Assembly (NCBI RefSeq): GCF_029537395.1
Contig: NZ_CP120677.1
Span: 992,001-1,056,000 of the forward strand
From: Tissierella sp. Yu-01
Lineage (GTDB): Bacteria; Bacillota; Clostridia; Tissierellales; Tissierellaceae
Reading direction: 5' to 3'
DNA: 64,000 nucleotides
Positions 54,000 through 62,089 of the stretch are shown here, one piece after another (position 1 is the first letter of the stretch; every line of letters starts with the position of its first letter). Under the pieces are notes generated by a model that made no database searches, was not told the DNA's origin, and saw nothing but the letters and a program-made list of their open reading frames with translations. The position numbers were made by a program, and so were the translations under genes.

Positions 54000-55070
54000 T
54001 TAATATGAGGATAATATTTTTCTCAAATTATCCTTCTTAAAACAAACTACACATTTTTCCGATTGATCTTTAGAAACGAATTTTTTTCCACAAGATTTAC
54101 ATGTAGTAAGTACTATTTCATTCTTTATCCTAAACCCCTCTAATTCATTTAAGTTTAAAATTGCATTACTAATGGCTTTTTCAGGGCAATTTTCTTTACA
54201 TAACCCACAATTATGGCACTGGCTTACATTATGATAAACTCTAATACTTGATTCACCATAGTCAACTTTCCAAGCTCCATCTGGACAGTTTTTCTCACAT
54301 TTGCCACATCCATTACAATTTTTATTTACTTCATAACTCATGAAGTATATGGGTTCCTCAATATTTTCAATATTAAAACTTCTACTATTTATAGCATTAA
54401 GAAGAATCTTCCGTATTGATAAATAGTCATCCTTTTGGCTAACAATAGTATCTATGGTCTGGGTTGCTATGTTAGCAGTCCCTATTTTTAACATTCTAAA
54501 TAATTCTCTTCTAGAAATAGTTATATCAGATAGTGATATAACCTCTTCTTCATCAAAATGTATTTCATATATCGGATCTATATTCAATTTCTTTACAAAG
54601 CTTATGGCTTTATTTAGTGATTCTTTGAAAATATTATTACTGTTACAATATTTGCATGTTTTACATCTACTAAGGTTGAAATTAAACTTTTTATCTTCAT
54701 ATAATATAAAAAGAGTTGCTAATAATTCTGGATGAAATGAATTTAAACAGTTTAGTTTCAAATTACCTATTCCATCTTCATAGGAACAAGTAAATATGAT
54801 ATTTTTTTTATCTTTTATTTCATGTAGAATATTTTCTTCTCCAATGCCTTTTATAGCTATAGCCTGTGTAGGACAAATAGCCTTACAGATACCACATGCA
54901 CTACACAAATCTTCATCTATATTAACCTGATATTCGATAGATATTGCTCCTTCTGAGCATACATTCTTACATTTGTCGCAGCTATTATTTTTATAATAGA
55001 TGCACTTATCTTCTATTACTTTTGCATGATTTTGCTCTGTCAATCTATCAAAAATATAATCAAATATCAT
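54000..55070 (-). CDS. Multi-cluster ferredoxin-type protein with zinc-ribbon tail
   Basis: About 356 residues. An N-terminal ferredoxin domain (CDKCKNVC, CSACGICKAICP), a middle domain with CKTCKYC, an internal SRRELFRML segment near residue 195, a second two-[4Fe-4S] domain (CNGCGKCEKNCP, CHNCGLCKENCP) and a terminal CxxC...CxxC zinc-ribbon (CKSCGKKF, CVVC). Start: I prefer the ATG at 55070, after GTGGG, over the one six codons before, which has no site. It lies downstream of the YdhV-like AOR across a hairpin and probably carries electrons for it. The family is common beside AOR genes; its precise role is not known. Confidence 0.7.
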   Translation of the reverse strand: MIFDYIFDRLTEQNHAKVIEDKCIYYKNNSCDKCKNVCSEGAISIEYQVNIDEDLCSACGICKAICPTQAIAIKGIGEENILHEIKDKKNIIFTCSYEDGIGNLKLNCLNSFHPELLATLFILYEDKKFNFNLSRCKTCKYCNSNNIFKESLNKAISFVKKLNIDPIYEIHFDEEEVISLSDITISRRELFRMLKIGTANIATQTIDTIVSQKDDYLSIRKILLNAINSRSFNIENIEEPIYFMSYEVNKNCNGCGKCEKNCPDGAWKVDYGESSIRVYHNVSQCHNCGLCKENCPEKAISNAILNLNELEGFRIKNEIVLTTCKSCGKKFVSKDQSEKCVVCFKKDNLRKILSSY

Positions 55071-55097
55071 AAATATCCCACTTTCCATTAGTTAGTA

Positions 55098-55128
55098 AAC
55101 AAGGAAGGTTACCAACCTTCCTTGTTCG
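55098..55128 (-). terminator. Hairpin between the AOR and ferredoxin genes
   Basis: AACAAGGAAGGTT and AACCTTCCTTGTT make a 13-base stem with a three-base loop. The following T tract is weak, so it may only partly terminate transcription of the AOR operon. Confidence 0.7.
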
Positions 55129-55148
55129 CTAAATCTATATATAAATTT

Positions 55149-57254
55149 CTAAGGGAGCAAGTTTAATGAGTCTAACTCATCAGCTATATCCTTTAATCCT
55201 AATCTTTCTAGTGTTTCTCTAGTTGGTGCTCCTGTTTTTTCATCCCAACCATATTCCTTATACAACATAGTCAATGCAAGTTGCATATCATCTCTATCAA
55301 GTTTAACTGTTCCTTCTGTAAATGGCTTCATATCAGGATCTACATCAAATACCCATTCAGGAATAGTATCATGTTCATTTCTCATATCAATTGTATTCAT
55401 ATCTCTAACTGTTAATGCTCTATGAAGATTTGTTATTCTTTCAGCTTGTAAATCCAACTCTTCCTCAGACATTTCTATACCTGTTGCTAAGGAATAGAAT
55501 TTAGCTTCAAGTGCTAAGTCCCCTCTATAGTTTCTGCTCTTTGAAGGTGATACGGTCATAGGCCATACCCAGTTACATAAAGTAATTGAGTCATGAAGCA
55601 TGTTTCTATCAATTGACCATTTCGCGAATTTTGCTTTATATTCATTCATTGGAGTATAGTTCTTAGGCGCATCTAATGCATCAGGGGATCCCCAAACTTC
55701 ACCAGCAATTTCCTTTAATAACTCTATAGGAAGTCCAGCACCTATGAAATTCATATGGGAGTGGTTATTACAATCTCTGTTGAAAAATGTATTTATTAAT
55801 GCTCCAACCTGAGCTCCAGCTTCATTACTATGATGTTTAGGATATGCCATCTTTGACCATACATTATTTCCAGATCCAGTCCAATAATCTTTTCCAAGAT
55901 TCCATCTTTTATCTAATTCATAAGGTCCATCTAATAGATGTGAGAATTCTCCATCTGCTATTAAGTTGTTGTAGAACTCAAGCATCCAGCCTGGATCTCC
56001 ACTTTCCATTAGCGACCAGTCTATACTATCCCATTCTTCTTTAGGTAGTACTTCCTTTAATTTACCTGAATTATATGCATATCTAAAGTCTCTGTGTAAT
56101 TGTCCATAGTTACTCCATACACCATAATCATCAGCAAGTCTTGAACCTAAACATTTAGTTATAAGAGCAACTTCTCCTTTGTTTTCTCCATCTGAATATC
56201 CATTTAACATTGCAGTACCTGGTGTACTAAAGTTGATACATGTACTTGTAGCATATGGAGTTAAACCATATTTCTCAAGTTCAGGTACATGTAAATTAGA
56301 TTGACATCTAATTGGACATGAATAGCAACCGCCCATTTTTATGGTTCTTTCTTCAGCAACTTCACCTAAGTCAAATATTGCCTTTTGAGTTCTTAGTCCT
56401 ACTTTATTTAAATCTCCTGGAGGACATTCTCCTGTTTCTACTGGAGGGTTTGCAGCACCCCAGAAAAGTGCTGTTTGTGCTGTCCAACGACTTCCCGCAC
56501 TATGATATTCTGCCCATGTTTGAGGTGTACTTGGTACAACGTGGTTGTTATTAGCACCTATGATTTCACCTAACATATATTTATTTAAATCTAACCAGTC
56601 TCTATTTTTCCCATCAGCTATATGTACTGCTCCAGTTCCCTTAACACCAATAGCTTTAAGATTTTTCGAACCTAGAACACCTCCGTGACCACCAGCAGAG
56701 TGATTTACTGTGTTTACAATAGATGCTAAATTCTTCATCTTTTCTCCAGCAGGTCCAATAGCAGCTATACAAGCTTCTTTGCCCATTATCTTATTTATTT
56801 CATTTGTTGTATCTATAACCCCTTTACCCCATAGGCCACTTGCATCTTCAATAGAAACTTTATCATCTTCAATCTTTATCCATACTGGAGATTTAGATGC
56901 CCCTTCAATAATAATTGCATCATATCCAGCAAATTTCATCCAAGGACCAAAATTACCACCCATATGACTATCAGTTACTGCATGATAAGGATTCGCAGGT
57001 GCAAGAGATGTAATATTTGTTCTACCACTACAAGGTGCTGTTGTTCCTGTTAATGGTCCAACTGCAATAACTACCTTGTTTGCTTCATCAAATGCCTTAG
57101 TTCCCTGTGGAACTTCATCAAATATTACTTTATATCCAAGTCCTGCTCCACCGATTAAGTCTTTATTATATTTCATTGAATCTTCAATTTTAATATCGCC
57201 AGTAGATAAGTTAACTCTTAATAACTTACCAGTCCAGCCAGTTATATTAGCCAT
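55149..57254 (-). CDS. YdhV-like oxidoreductase of the aldehyde ferredoxin oxidoreductase family
   Basis: A 701-residue AOR-family enzyme, the same length as Escherichia coli YdhV and longer than classical AOR. N-terminal cofactor domain: GWTGKLLRVNLSTGDI, GPLTGTTAPCSGRTN, VTDSHMGGNFGPWMKFAGYD, GSKNLKAIGVKG. The [4Fe-4S] cysteines are in GGCYSCPIRCQ and CNWVWPMTVSP. Stretches such as GANNNHVVPSTPQ and FNRDCNNHSH are typical of YdhV. The family binds a tungsten or molybdenum bis-pyranopterin cofactor; the substrate of YdhV-type enzymes is not established. GGGAGG precedes the ATG. The YdhY-like gene is upstream. Confidence 0.9.
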   Translation of the reverse strand: MANITGWTGKLLRVNLSTGDIKIEDSMKYNKDLIGGAGLGYKVIFDEVPQGTKAFDEANKVVIAVGPLTGTTAPCSGRTNITSLAPANPYHAVTDSHMGGNFGPWMKFAGYDAIIIEGASKSPVWIKIEDDKVSIEDASGLWGKGVIDTTNEINKIMGKEACIAAIGPAGEKMKNLASIVNTVNHSAGGHGGVLGSKNLKAIGVKGTGAVHIADGKNRDWLDLNKYMLGEIIGANNNHVVPSTPQTWAEYHSAGSRWTAQTALFWGAANPPVETGECPPGDLNKVGLRTQKAIFDLGEVAEERTIKMGGCYSCPIRCQSNLHVPELEKYGLTPYATSTCINFSTPGTAMLNGYSDGENKGEVALITKCLGSRLADDYGVWSNYGQLHRDFRYAYNSGKLKEVLPKEEWDSIDWSLMESGDPGWMLEFYNNLIADGEFSHLLDGPYELDKRWNLGKDYWTGSGNNVWSKMAYPKHHSNEAGAQVGALINTFFNRDCNNHSHMNFIGAGLPIELLKEIAGEVWGSPDALDAPKNYTPMNEYKAKFAKWSIDRNMLHDSITLCNWVWPMTVSPSKSRNYRGDLALEAKFYSLATGIEMSEEELDLQAERITNLHRALTVRDMNTIDMRNEHDTIPEWVFDVDPDMKPFTEGTVKLDRDDMQLALTMLYKEYGWDEKTGAPTRETLERLGLKDIADELDSLNLLP

Positions 57255-57316
57255 ATATAATTCCTCCCATCTTAAATACTAAAGGTATAACAATCGTATA
57301 CATGTAAATTAAAACT

Positions 57317-57997
57317 TTATGATAATCTATAACCTCTTCTTCTAAGCATAGCTTCTAGCTTTTCCCAAGGTATTAAACTAAGTGAACCTGTAATACAGTT
57401 CTCAGCACATTCACCACATAAAATACATTTTGTGGATTTACCAGTTTCAGGGTCAATGGTAGGCATATTCCATGGGCAAGCTTGAACACAAGCTCCACAT
57501 CCTACACATTTATTTTCATCAACAGTCCATGCACCTGTTGCTTCATTCTGACTTATAGCATCTGCTGGACACGCTGCTGCACATTTAGCATCCTCACATT
57601 GACGACATGTTTCTGGTGTCATTAAAAAATTTCCAAAATAACCATTTTCATTTCTATAATTATCAGTCATTTCTGACCCATAGTTGAAGTTTCTAGCGAT
57701 CTTAACTCTAGATACATATGGATGAACCTTTCCATCATTAGCTACAGTACATACCATTTCACATCTTTGACATCCAGTACATCTATTTGGCTGTGATACT
57801 ATTAACCCTTTAGGTATAACAAACGCCGCTGCTCCAGTAGGTACTTCAGTACTCGTTGGCTCCTCTTTAGTACATCCAATTAAGTTTAATACGGAAGCAG
57901 TTACTGTAATACCAGCTAATCCTTTTCCACTCATTTTAAGGAATTCACGTCTAGTTCTTACTTTTTCAATAAATTCTTCAATTTCTTTTTCAAACAT
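57317..57997 (-). CDS. YdhY-like Tat-exported ferredoxin lipoprotein
   Basis: A 226-residue protein with a twin-arginine signal TRREFLKMSGKGLAG near residue 16 and a lipobox LIGC near 40, so it is exported folded and lipid-anchored outside. Four [4Fe-4S] sites follow: CTGCQRCEMVC, CRQCEDAKCAAACP, CVGCGACVQACPW and CILCGECAENC, as in DmsB/HybA-type electron carriers and in E. coli YdhY, with which it shares the SGKGLAG start. It would move electrons between a membrane or outside partner and the AOR module. GGAGGG precedes the ATG; a TatA gene lies upstream. Confidence 0.9.
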   Translation of the reverse strand: MFEKEIEEFIEKVRTRREFLKMSGKGLAGITVTASVLNLIGCTKEEPTSTEVPTGAAAFVIPKGLIVSQPNRCTGCQRCEMVCTVANDGKVHPYVSRVKIARNFNYGSEMTDNYRNENGYFGNFLMTPETCRQCEDAKCAAACPADAISQNEATGAWTVDENKCVGCGACVQACPWNMPTIDPETGKSTKCILCGECAENCITGSLSLIPWEKLEAMLRRRGYRLS

Positions 57998-58084
57998 ATT
58001 TACTCTCCCTCCTAATCTACATTGTAAAGTTTGATATTTAACTAACTTTATTAAATAAGGTTATAAATTGCATTAAAGTAAAAC

Positions 58085-58285
58085 TTAAGCATCTAAGCTT
58101 TCTTCTTCTTTTAGAACTGACGTTTTATCTTCTAATGGTTCTTCACTAACCTTATTTGCATGATCTTTAAATTGTTTGATTGTTTGTCCCATAGCTTTTC
58201 CTATTTCAGGTAGTTTCTTCGGACCAAATACCACCAATGCTATTCCTAATATTAATACTAACTCCATCGGACCTAATCTTGCCAT
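58085..58285 (-). CDS. tatA: Second TatA/TatE-type translocase subunit
   Basis: A 66-residue TatA: MARLGPMELVLILGIALVVF, then GPKKLPEIGKAMGQTIKQFK and an acidic tail. The ATG at 58285 is eight bases after GGAGAG. It lies inside the YdhV-type cluster just before the Tat-exported ferredoxin, so it may be dedicated to export of that protein. It differs from the TatA at 53532 mainly in the tail. Confidence 0.95.
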   Translation of the reverse strand: MARLGPMELVLILGIALVVFGPKKLPEIGKAMGQTIKQFKDHANKVSEEPLEDKTSVLKEEESLDA

Positions 58286-58301
58286 TATGTACACTCTCCT
58301 T

Positions 58302-58901
58302 TTATGGATTTTGCTCTGCTTCTACCTCTACCCACTCTGCTAGGGATCTAGCATAGGCATTCTTCATGTATTTATCTGAATACAAATAAAGTGCCTGGTT
58401 AGATGCTCTTGTTTCCTTTATGTCCATATATTCTTCCTTCTTCTTAAGTTCATCATAAACTTGTATAAATTCATCTCTTGAAAGCTTAAATGGAGCTTTT
58501 GAAAATAACTTGATATCAGTTGGCCTTGGATAAATCCTAGACTCCTCTCTTACTGTTTCAGCTATCATCTTAAAAAAGTCTTTTTCTTCAACTAAAATCA
58601 TCAATTTAGCATAATTTAAGGTTATATAATTCACAGAAAACAAATAAATTGTTTCTGCACCTTTTTTCATGATTATATCTGAAAATTCTTCTCTTCCCTT
58701 AAGTTCTTCCAATAAAGGTAGCACTTCATCAACTTCTAGAGAAAAAGGTTCATCTATGAAATCCTCTGCTTTAGTCAGATTTCCGCTCATAGAATTATCT
58801 CTAATGAATTCCCCAATAAGAGTAACTTTATCTTCTAGTTCAACTTCAACATCTACTACTTCTTGCACAGCATCTTCTTCTACTGAATCGAAATCACTCA
58901 T
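58302..58901 (-). CDS. YdhW-like protein of unknown function in the AOR cluster
   Basis: About 199 residues, acidic, soluble. After a Glu/Val-rich start (EEDAVQEVVDVEVELEDK) it holds two similar halves: EPFSLEVDEVLPLLEELKGREEFSD...LFSVNYITLNYAK and APFKLSRDEFIQVYDELKKKEEYMD...LYSDKYMKNAYAR. This indicates an internal duplication. It occupies the position of the unknown gene ydhW in the ydhYVWXUT cluster of E. coli; homology is inferred from position only. It is the first gene of the operon. The start is the ATG at 58901, six bases after GGAGAG. Confidence 0.55.
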   Translation of the reverse strand: MSDFDSVEEDAVQEVVDVEVELEDKVTLIGEFIRDNSMSGNLTKAEDFIDEPFSLEVDEVLPLLEELKGREEFSDIIMKKGAETIYLFSVNYITLNYAKLMILVEEKDFFKMIAETVREESRIYPRPTDIKLFSKAPFKLSRDEFIQVYDELKKKEEYMDIKETRASNQALYLYSDKYMKNAYARSLAEWVEVEAEQNP

Positions 58902-59020
58902 ATGCATCTCTCCTTAAATATTAAATGATTCCCACTTGTTAAATGTATCACAAAGAGACAAGCTAAGTCAATATTTTTGTTAATTTTTTAATAATTAAAG
59001 CTAACTCTAATTCCAATATA

Positions 59021-59048
59021 TTGTAATGAAAATTAAATCTGTTATAAT
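59021..59048 (+). promoter_or_regulatory. xdhC promoter
   Basis: -35 TTGTAA (59021-59026), 16-base spacer, -10 TATAAT (59043-59048), 55 bases before the start codon. Confidence 0.6.
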
Positions 59049-59103
59049 ATATATTTAAATATACTATGTTCTATACATATAAAATAAGAAATGAGTGAGA
59101 TTT

Positions 59104-60153
59104 ATGTTTGAAAAATTATATGGTGAATTATTAGAAAAGCTAAATGAAGACAGTGAAGTAGCGCTTTTAACTTCACTATCCACGAAGGATCTTACTATTA
59201 ATAAAAAGCAAGTATTATCAAAAACTGAGTTAGACGCGAGCATTGATATTGAGCTTAAAAATAATATATTAGAGTCTTTTGACACTGGTATACCAACTAC
59301 ATATAATACAGATGAAGAATCAATTTTAATTGAACCATTTTTCCCAAAACCAAGACTAATAGTATTTGGAGGTGGCCATATTGCTAAGCCATTGACTGAA
59401 TTTAGCCGAAAAGTTGGTTTTTCTGTTGTTGTAATAGATGACAGACCATTCTTTGCTAATTCTGGAAGATTTCCTGATGCGGATGAGGTTATTTGTGAAG
59501 ATTTTAATAAAGTCTTTGACAAAATTAGATTAAAATCTTCTGACTTTGTTGTAATAGTAACAAGAGGACATAAATATGATGGTGTTTGTTTGAGAAATAC
59601 TTTACGATATACGACTGCTTATACTGGGATGATAGGTTCTAAACGTAGAGTAAGAGCAATGATGGAAGAACTATCAAAAGAAGGTTATGATAAAGAAAAA
59701 TTAGATAAGGTATGTTCCCCTATAGGTCTTGATATAGGAGCTGTAACACCAGAAGAAATTGCAATTGCAGTAATTGCTCAAGTGATCAGCTATAGAAGAG
59801 CTTCTAACTCCAAGTTATCAAGAAGTAAATTCAACTGGCCTGAATTTGATATGGATGTGATGAAAGAGGCAGCATCAAAATCTGAGATTCCAAGAGCCTT
59901 AATTACTATTATTGGATCAAAAGGGTCTGTTCCTAGAAAAGCTGGAGCTAAAATGATAGTATGGCTTGATGGCAGATTAATAGGAACTATTGGTGGAGGA
60001 TGTAGCGAAGCAAATATCCTATCTTTAGCACGTAATGTTATACAAAAAAAGGGTTATTCAATTGAACATGTTGATATGACTGGAGATGTAGCTGAGGATG
60101 AAGGTATGGTTTGCGGTGGAGTCATGGATGTTCTCATAGAATCTATCGATTAA
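59104..60153 (+). CDS. XdhC family molybdenum cofactor insertion protein
   Basis: About 349 residues. After a short N-terminal segment there is a Rossmann domain at about 85-225 (PRLIVFGGGHIAKPLTEFSR, VIDDRPFFANSGRFPDAD, GMIGSKRRV, GLDIGAVTPEEIAIAVIAQV), then an XdhC/CoxI domain at about 245-345 (IIGSKGSVPRKAGAKMIVW, GTIGGGCSEANI). XdhC proteins bind and sulfurate the molybdenum cofactor and insert it into hydroxylases. The order of the two domains is reversed from the classical XdhC. ATG at 59104 chosen after GAGTGAG. It is divergent from the YdhV-type operon. Confidence 0.92.
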   Translation: MFEKLYGELLEKLNEDSEVALLTSLSTKDLTINKKQVLSKTELDASIDIELKNNILESFDTGIPTTYNTDEESILIEPFFPKPRLIVFGGGHIAKPLTEFSRKVGFSVVVIDDRPFFANSGRFPDADEVICEDFNKVFDKIRLKSSDFVVIVTRGHKYDGVCLRNTLRYTTAYTGMIGSKRRVRAMMEELSKEGYDKEKLDKVCSPIGLDIGAVTPEEIAIAVIAQVISYRRASNSKLSRSKFNWPEFDMDVMKEAASKSEIPRALITIIGSKGSVPRKAGAKMIVWLDGRLIGTIGGGCSEANILSLARNVIQKKGYSIEHVDMTGDVAEDEGMVCGGVMDVLIESID

Positions 60154-60162
60154 AATAATGAG

Positions 60163-60208
60163 TTAAGGCGAAAAGGATGAACCGACCCCTTTTCGCCTTT
60201 CTTTTTTA
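60163..60208. terminator. Terminator between xdhC and hxlR
   Basis: AAGGCGAAAAGG (60165-60176) pairs with CCTTTTCGCCTT (60188-60199) followed by a T run; it serves the convergent genes. Confidence 0.92.
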
Positions 60209-60526
60209 GTTCCATTTCTCTGCCCATTTTTGGATTTCTTCCATGGATTTGTGTAAATCCTTTCCCTTTTCAGTTAACTCATACTCAATTCTGACAGGAG
60301 TTTCTGGATATACATGTCTAATGATTATTCCATGTTGCTCAAGTTCTTTAAATCTCTCTGTAAGCATTCGTGCACTTAAGTTTGGTATAGCCATTTCTAT
60401 ATCTGAAAACCTCTTTTGACCACTAAGAAGGGTTTGGATGATAAGACCTGTCCATCTTTTTCCTAGTAATTCAAACGCTGATTCAAACTTTGGACATAAA
60501 TGGAATTTATCAATATTCCCCATCAT
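60206..60526 (-). CDS. HxlR family transcriptional regulator
   Basis: About 106 residues: the conserved N-terminal cysteine in FHLCPKFESAFELLGKRW, then ILLSGQKRFSDIEMAIPNLSARMLTERFKELEQHGII and a wing ending VRIEYELTEKG. HxlR/MarR-like winged-helix proteins often sense reactive carbonyls or redox state through that cysteine. Start: one of two adjacent ATGs at 60526/60523 after AGGTGG. It sits between xdhC and the AOR-SHMT operon and could control either by responding to aldehydes; this is inference. Confidence 0.9.
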   Translation of the reverse strand: MMGNIDKFHLCPKFESAFELLGKRWTGLIIQTLLSGQKRFSDIEMAIPNLSARMLTERFKELEQHGIIIRHVYPETPVRIEYELTEKGKDLHKSMEEIQKWAEKWN

Positions 60527-60543
60527 TAACACCACCTACTATT

Positions 60544-60572
60544 ATTATACCCTACATGGTTACAAATAGTAA
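60544..60572 (-). promoter_or_regulatory. hxlR promoter with candidate operator
   Basis: Minus strand: -35 TTACTA (60567-60572), 17 bases, -10 TATAAT (60544-60549). A dyad TTACTATTTGTAA (60560-60572) overlaps the -35, a place where an HxlR repressor could bind its own promoter. Confidence 0.5.
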
Positions 60573-60593
60573 GTAAATTTTTAATTATTATTT

Positions 60594-60626
60594 TAAAAAG
60601 CTACTAATCAAAATCAGTAGCTCTTT
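60594..60626 (-). terminator. Terminator of the AOR-moaD-SHMT operon
   Basis: Minus strand: AGCTACT and AGTAGCT form a stem followed by a run of T; it lies just past the stop codon at 60637. Confidence 0.82.
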
Positions 60627-60636
60627 AAAAGAGGGT

Positions 60637-61860
60637 TTAGAATGAAAAATCTATTCCAGTAAAATTTCTAGCATAATTTTCTACATCTTTTCCTACTTCT
60701 TCAATTGAATCCTTATCTATAAGTAATCGTTTAAAAAATATTGCTATAGTCTCCATATCATTTTCTTTGAATCCTCTTCTTGTTATTTCAGGTGTACCTA
60801 TTCTAACTTCAGGTGCTCCGCCGGAAAAGTCGTCAGAAACAAGTATATTAGCCTTCTCAAGATATTTTGCTGGTGCAGTATCTATAATATCACCCAAATT
60901 AAGAAGCAAAAGATGTGATTCAGTAAAGCCTCTATTTTTACCGATTACATCAAATCCATATTTATCTAATGCTTTTGCCAAGGCTTTAGAGTTCTTCACT
61001 ATCTGTTGACCATACTCATATCCAAATTCTTTCATCTCTAAAATTGAAGCTGCTAAGGCTGGTAATCTATTAAGATGGTGACTTGTCACTAATGATGGAG
61101 ATAATGTATTACCAACTTTATTGATTAATTCTTTATTATTGGATACTACAAATCCACCTTGAGGTCCAGGAAATGATTTATGAGTACTCCCAAACATTAT
61201 GTCTGCGCCCTCTTCTAGAGGGTTCTTAAACACTCCTGAAGCAATAAGACCAGTTACATGAGCTGCATCATATGCAATGTGAAAACCAATTTCATCAGCC
61301 AATGGCCTTAATTCCCTAACAGGCTCCTGGAACAATGTGCCTGAACCTCCAAATATAACAAGCTTTGGATTTAATTCTTTTACTTGAATTTTTAAGGCTT
61401 CAACATCAACTTCTCTATCTTCTGTAAACTTCATATATTTAACTCTTATAGTCTCATCAAATTGTCTGACTTGGCACATTGGACCAACTAAACCATGACC
61501 CCAGTCTTTAAGACTCACTTCTATAACTAGATCCCCTGGCTCGAGTAAGGCCAGAACAACTGACATACCTGCCATATGTCCCCCAATAGGTCTTAAATCA
61601 GCATATTTTGCCTTGAAAACTTCTTTTATCAATTCTTGTGTTTCCATCTCAATTTCATGTATATATTTGTTTCCCGTATATTCCCTATCAGATGGATCTA
61701 ATGTTGAGTAACATCCATATCTATTTCCTAAATCACAACTTAAATAACTGCGTACCTTCTCGCTGGAAAAGTTTTCAGAAGCAATTAAATTTAGGCAACC
61801 TTCTCTGTATACTGAATGTTTCTTTATCATATTATCTATATCTCTAGTTGACTTAAACAT
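60637..61860 (-). CDS. Serine hydroxymethyltransferase-like PLP enzyme (divergent)
   Basis: A 407-residue fold-type I PLP enzyme. It shows LNLIASENFSSEKVRSYL, RPIGGHMAGMSVVLAL, YDAAHVTGLIASG, the PLP lysine Lys228 in FGSTHKSFPGPQGG and RIGTPEITRRGF, all as in SHMT. But the stretch that in GlyA reads NKYAEGYPG and holds the catalytic Glu is here NRYGCYSTLDPSD, so the general acid/base for tetrahydrofolate-linked transfer is missing. An aldolase reaction (for example on threonine or a 3-hydroxyamino acid, releasing an aldehyde) is a sensible alternative. It lies 20 bases after moaD in one operon with an AOR. Confidence 0.8.
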   Translation of the reverse strand: MFKSTRDIDNMIKKHSVYREGCLNLIASENFSSEKVRSYLSCDLGNRYGCYSTLDPSDREYTGNKYIHEIEMETQELIKEVFKAKYADLRPIGGHMAGMSVVLALLEPGDLVIEVSLKDWGHGLVGPMCQVRQFDETIRVKYMKFTEDREVDVEALKIQVKELNPKLVIFGGSGTLFQEPVRELRPLADEIGFHIAYDAAHVTGLIASGVFKNPLEEGADIMFGSTHKSFPGPQGGFVVSNNKELINKVGNTLSPSLVTSHHLNRLPALAASILEMKEFGYEYGQQIVKNSKALAKALDKYGFDVIGKNRGFTESHLLLLNLGDIIDTAPAKYLEKANILVSDDFSGGAPEVRIGTPEITRRGFKENDMETIAIFFKRLLIDKDSIEEVGKDVENYARNFTGIDFSF

Positions 61861-61880
61861 ATACGTCCCCCCTAAATTAA

Positions 61881-62078
61881 TTAGCCACCACCTAAAGGTT
61901 TTATAATCTTTACAGTATCTTTGTCCTTTAATAAGTAATCATCATATTGAGACATCAATAATTGTTTACCATTTACGAATACTGCAACAGATTTATTGTA
62001 ACTTAAATGTTCTAAAAGATTTAATATTTTAAAATCATGTGGAATTGTGATGGCTTTGTTATTTACTGTTATTTCCAC
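61881..62078 (-). CDS. MoaD/ThiS-like sulfur carrier protein
   Basis: A 65-residue beta-grasp protein: MEITVNNKAITIPHDF at the start, VAVFVNGKQLL in the middle and a C-terminal KDKDTVKIIKPLGGG. The terminal Gly-Gly is the thiocarboxylation site of MoaD and ThiS. Start: the GTG at 62078, five bases after AGGAGGTA; a longer reading would include this site. Its position right after an AOR gene suggests a MoaD role in making tungstopterin or molybdopterin for that enzyme, though ThiS cannot be excluded. Confidence 0.88.
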   Translation of the reverse strand: MEITVNNKAITIPHDFKILNLLEHLSYNKSVAVFVNGKQLLMSQYDDYLLKDKDTVKIIKPLGGG

Positions 62079-62089
62079 ATATCTACCTC

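Noticed and set aside
59064-59522. 152-codon minus-strand frame
   Set aside because: Antisense to the conserved Rossmann domain of XdhC.
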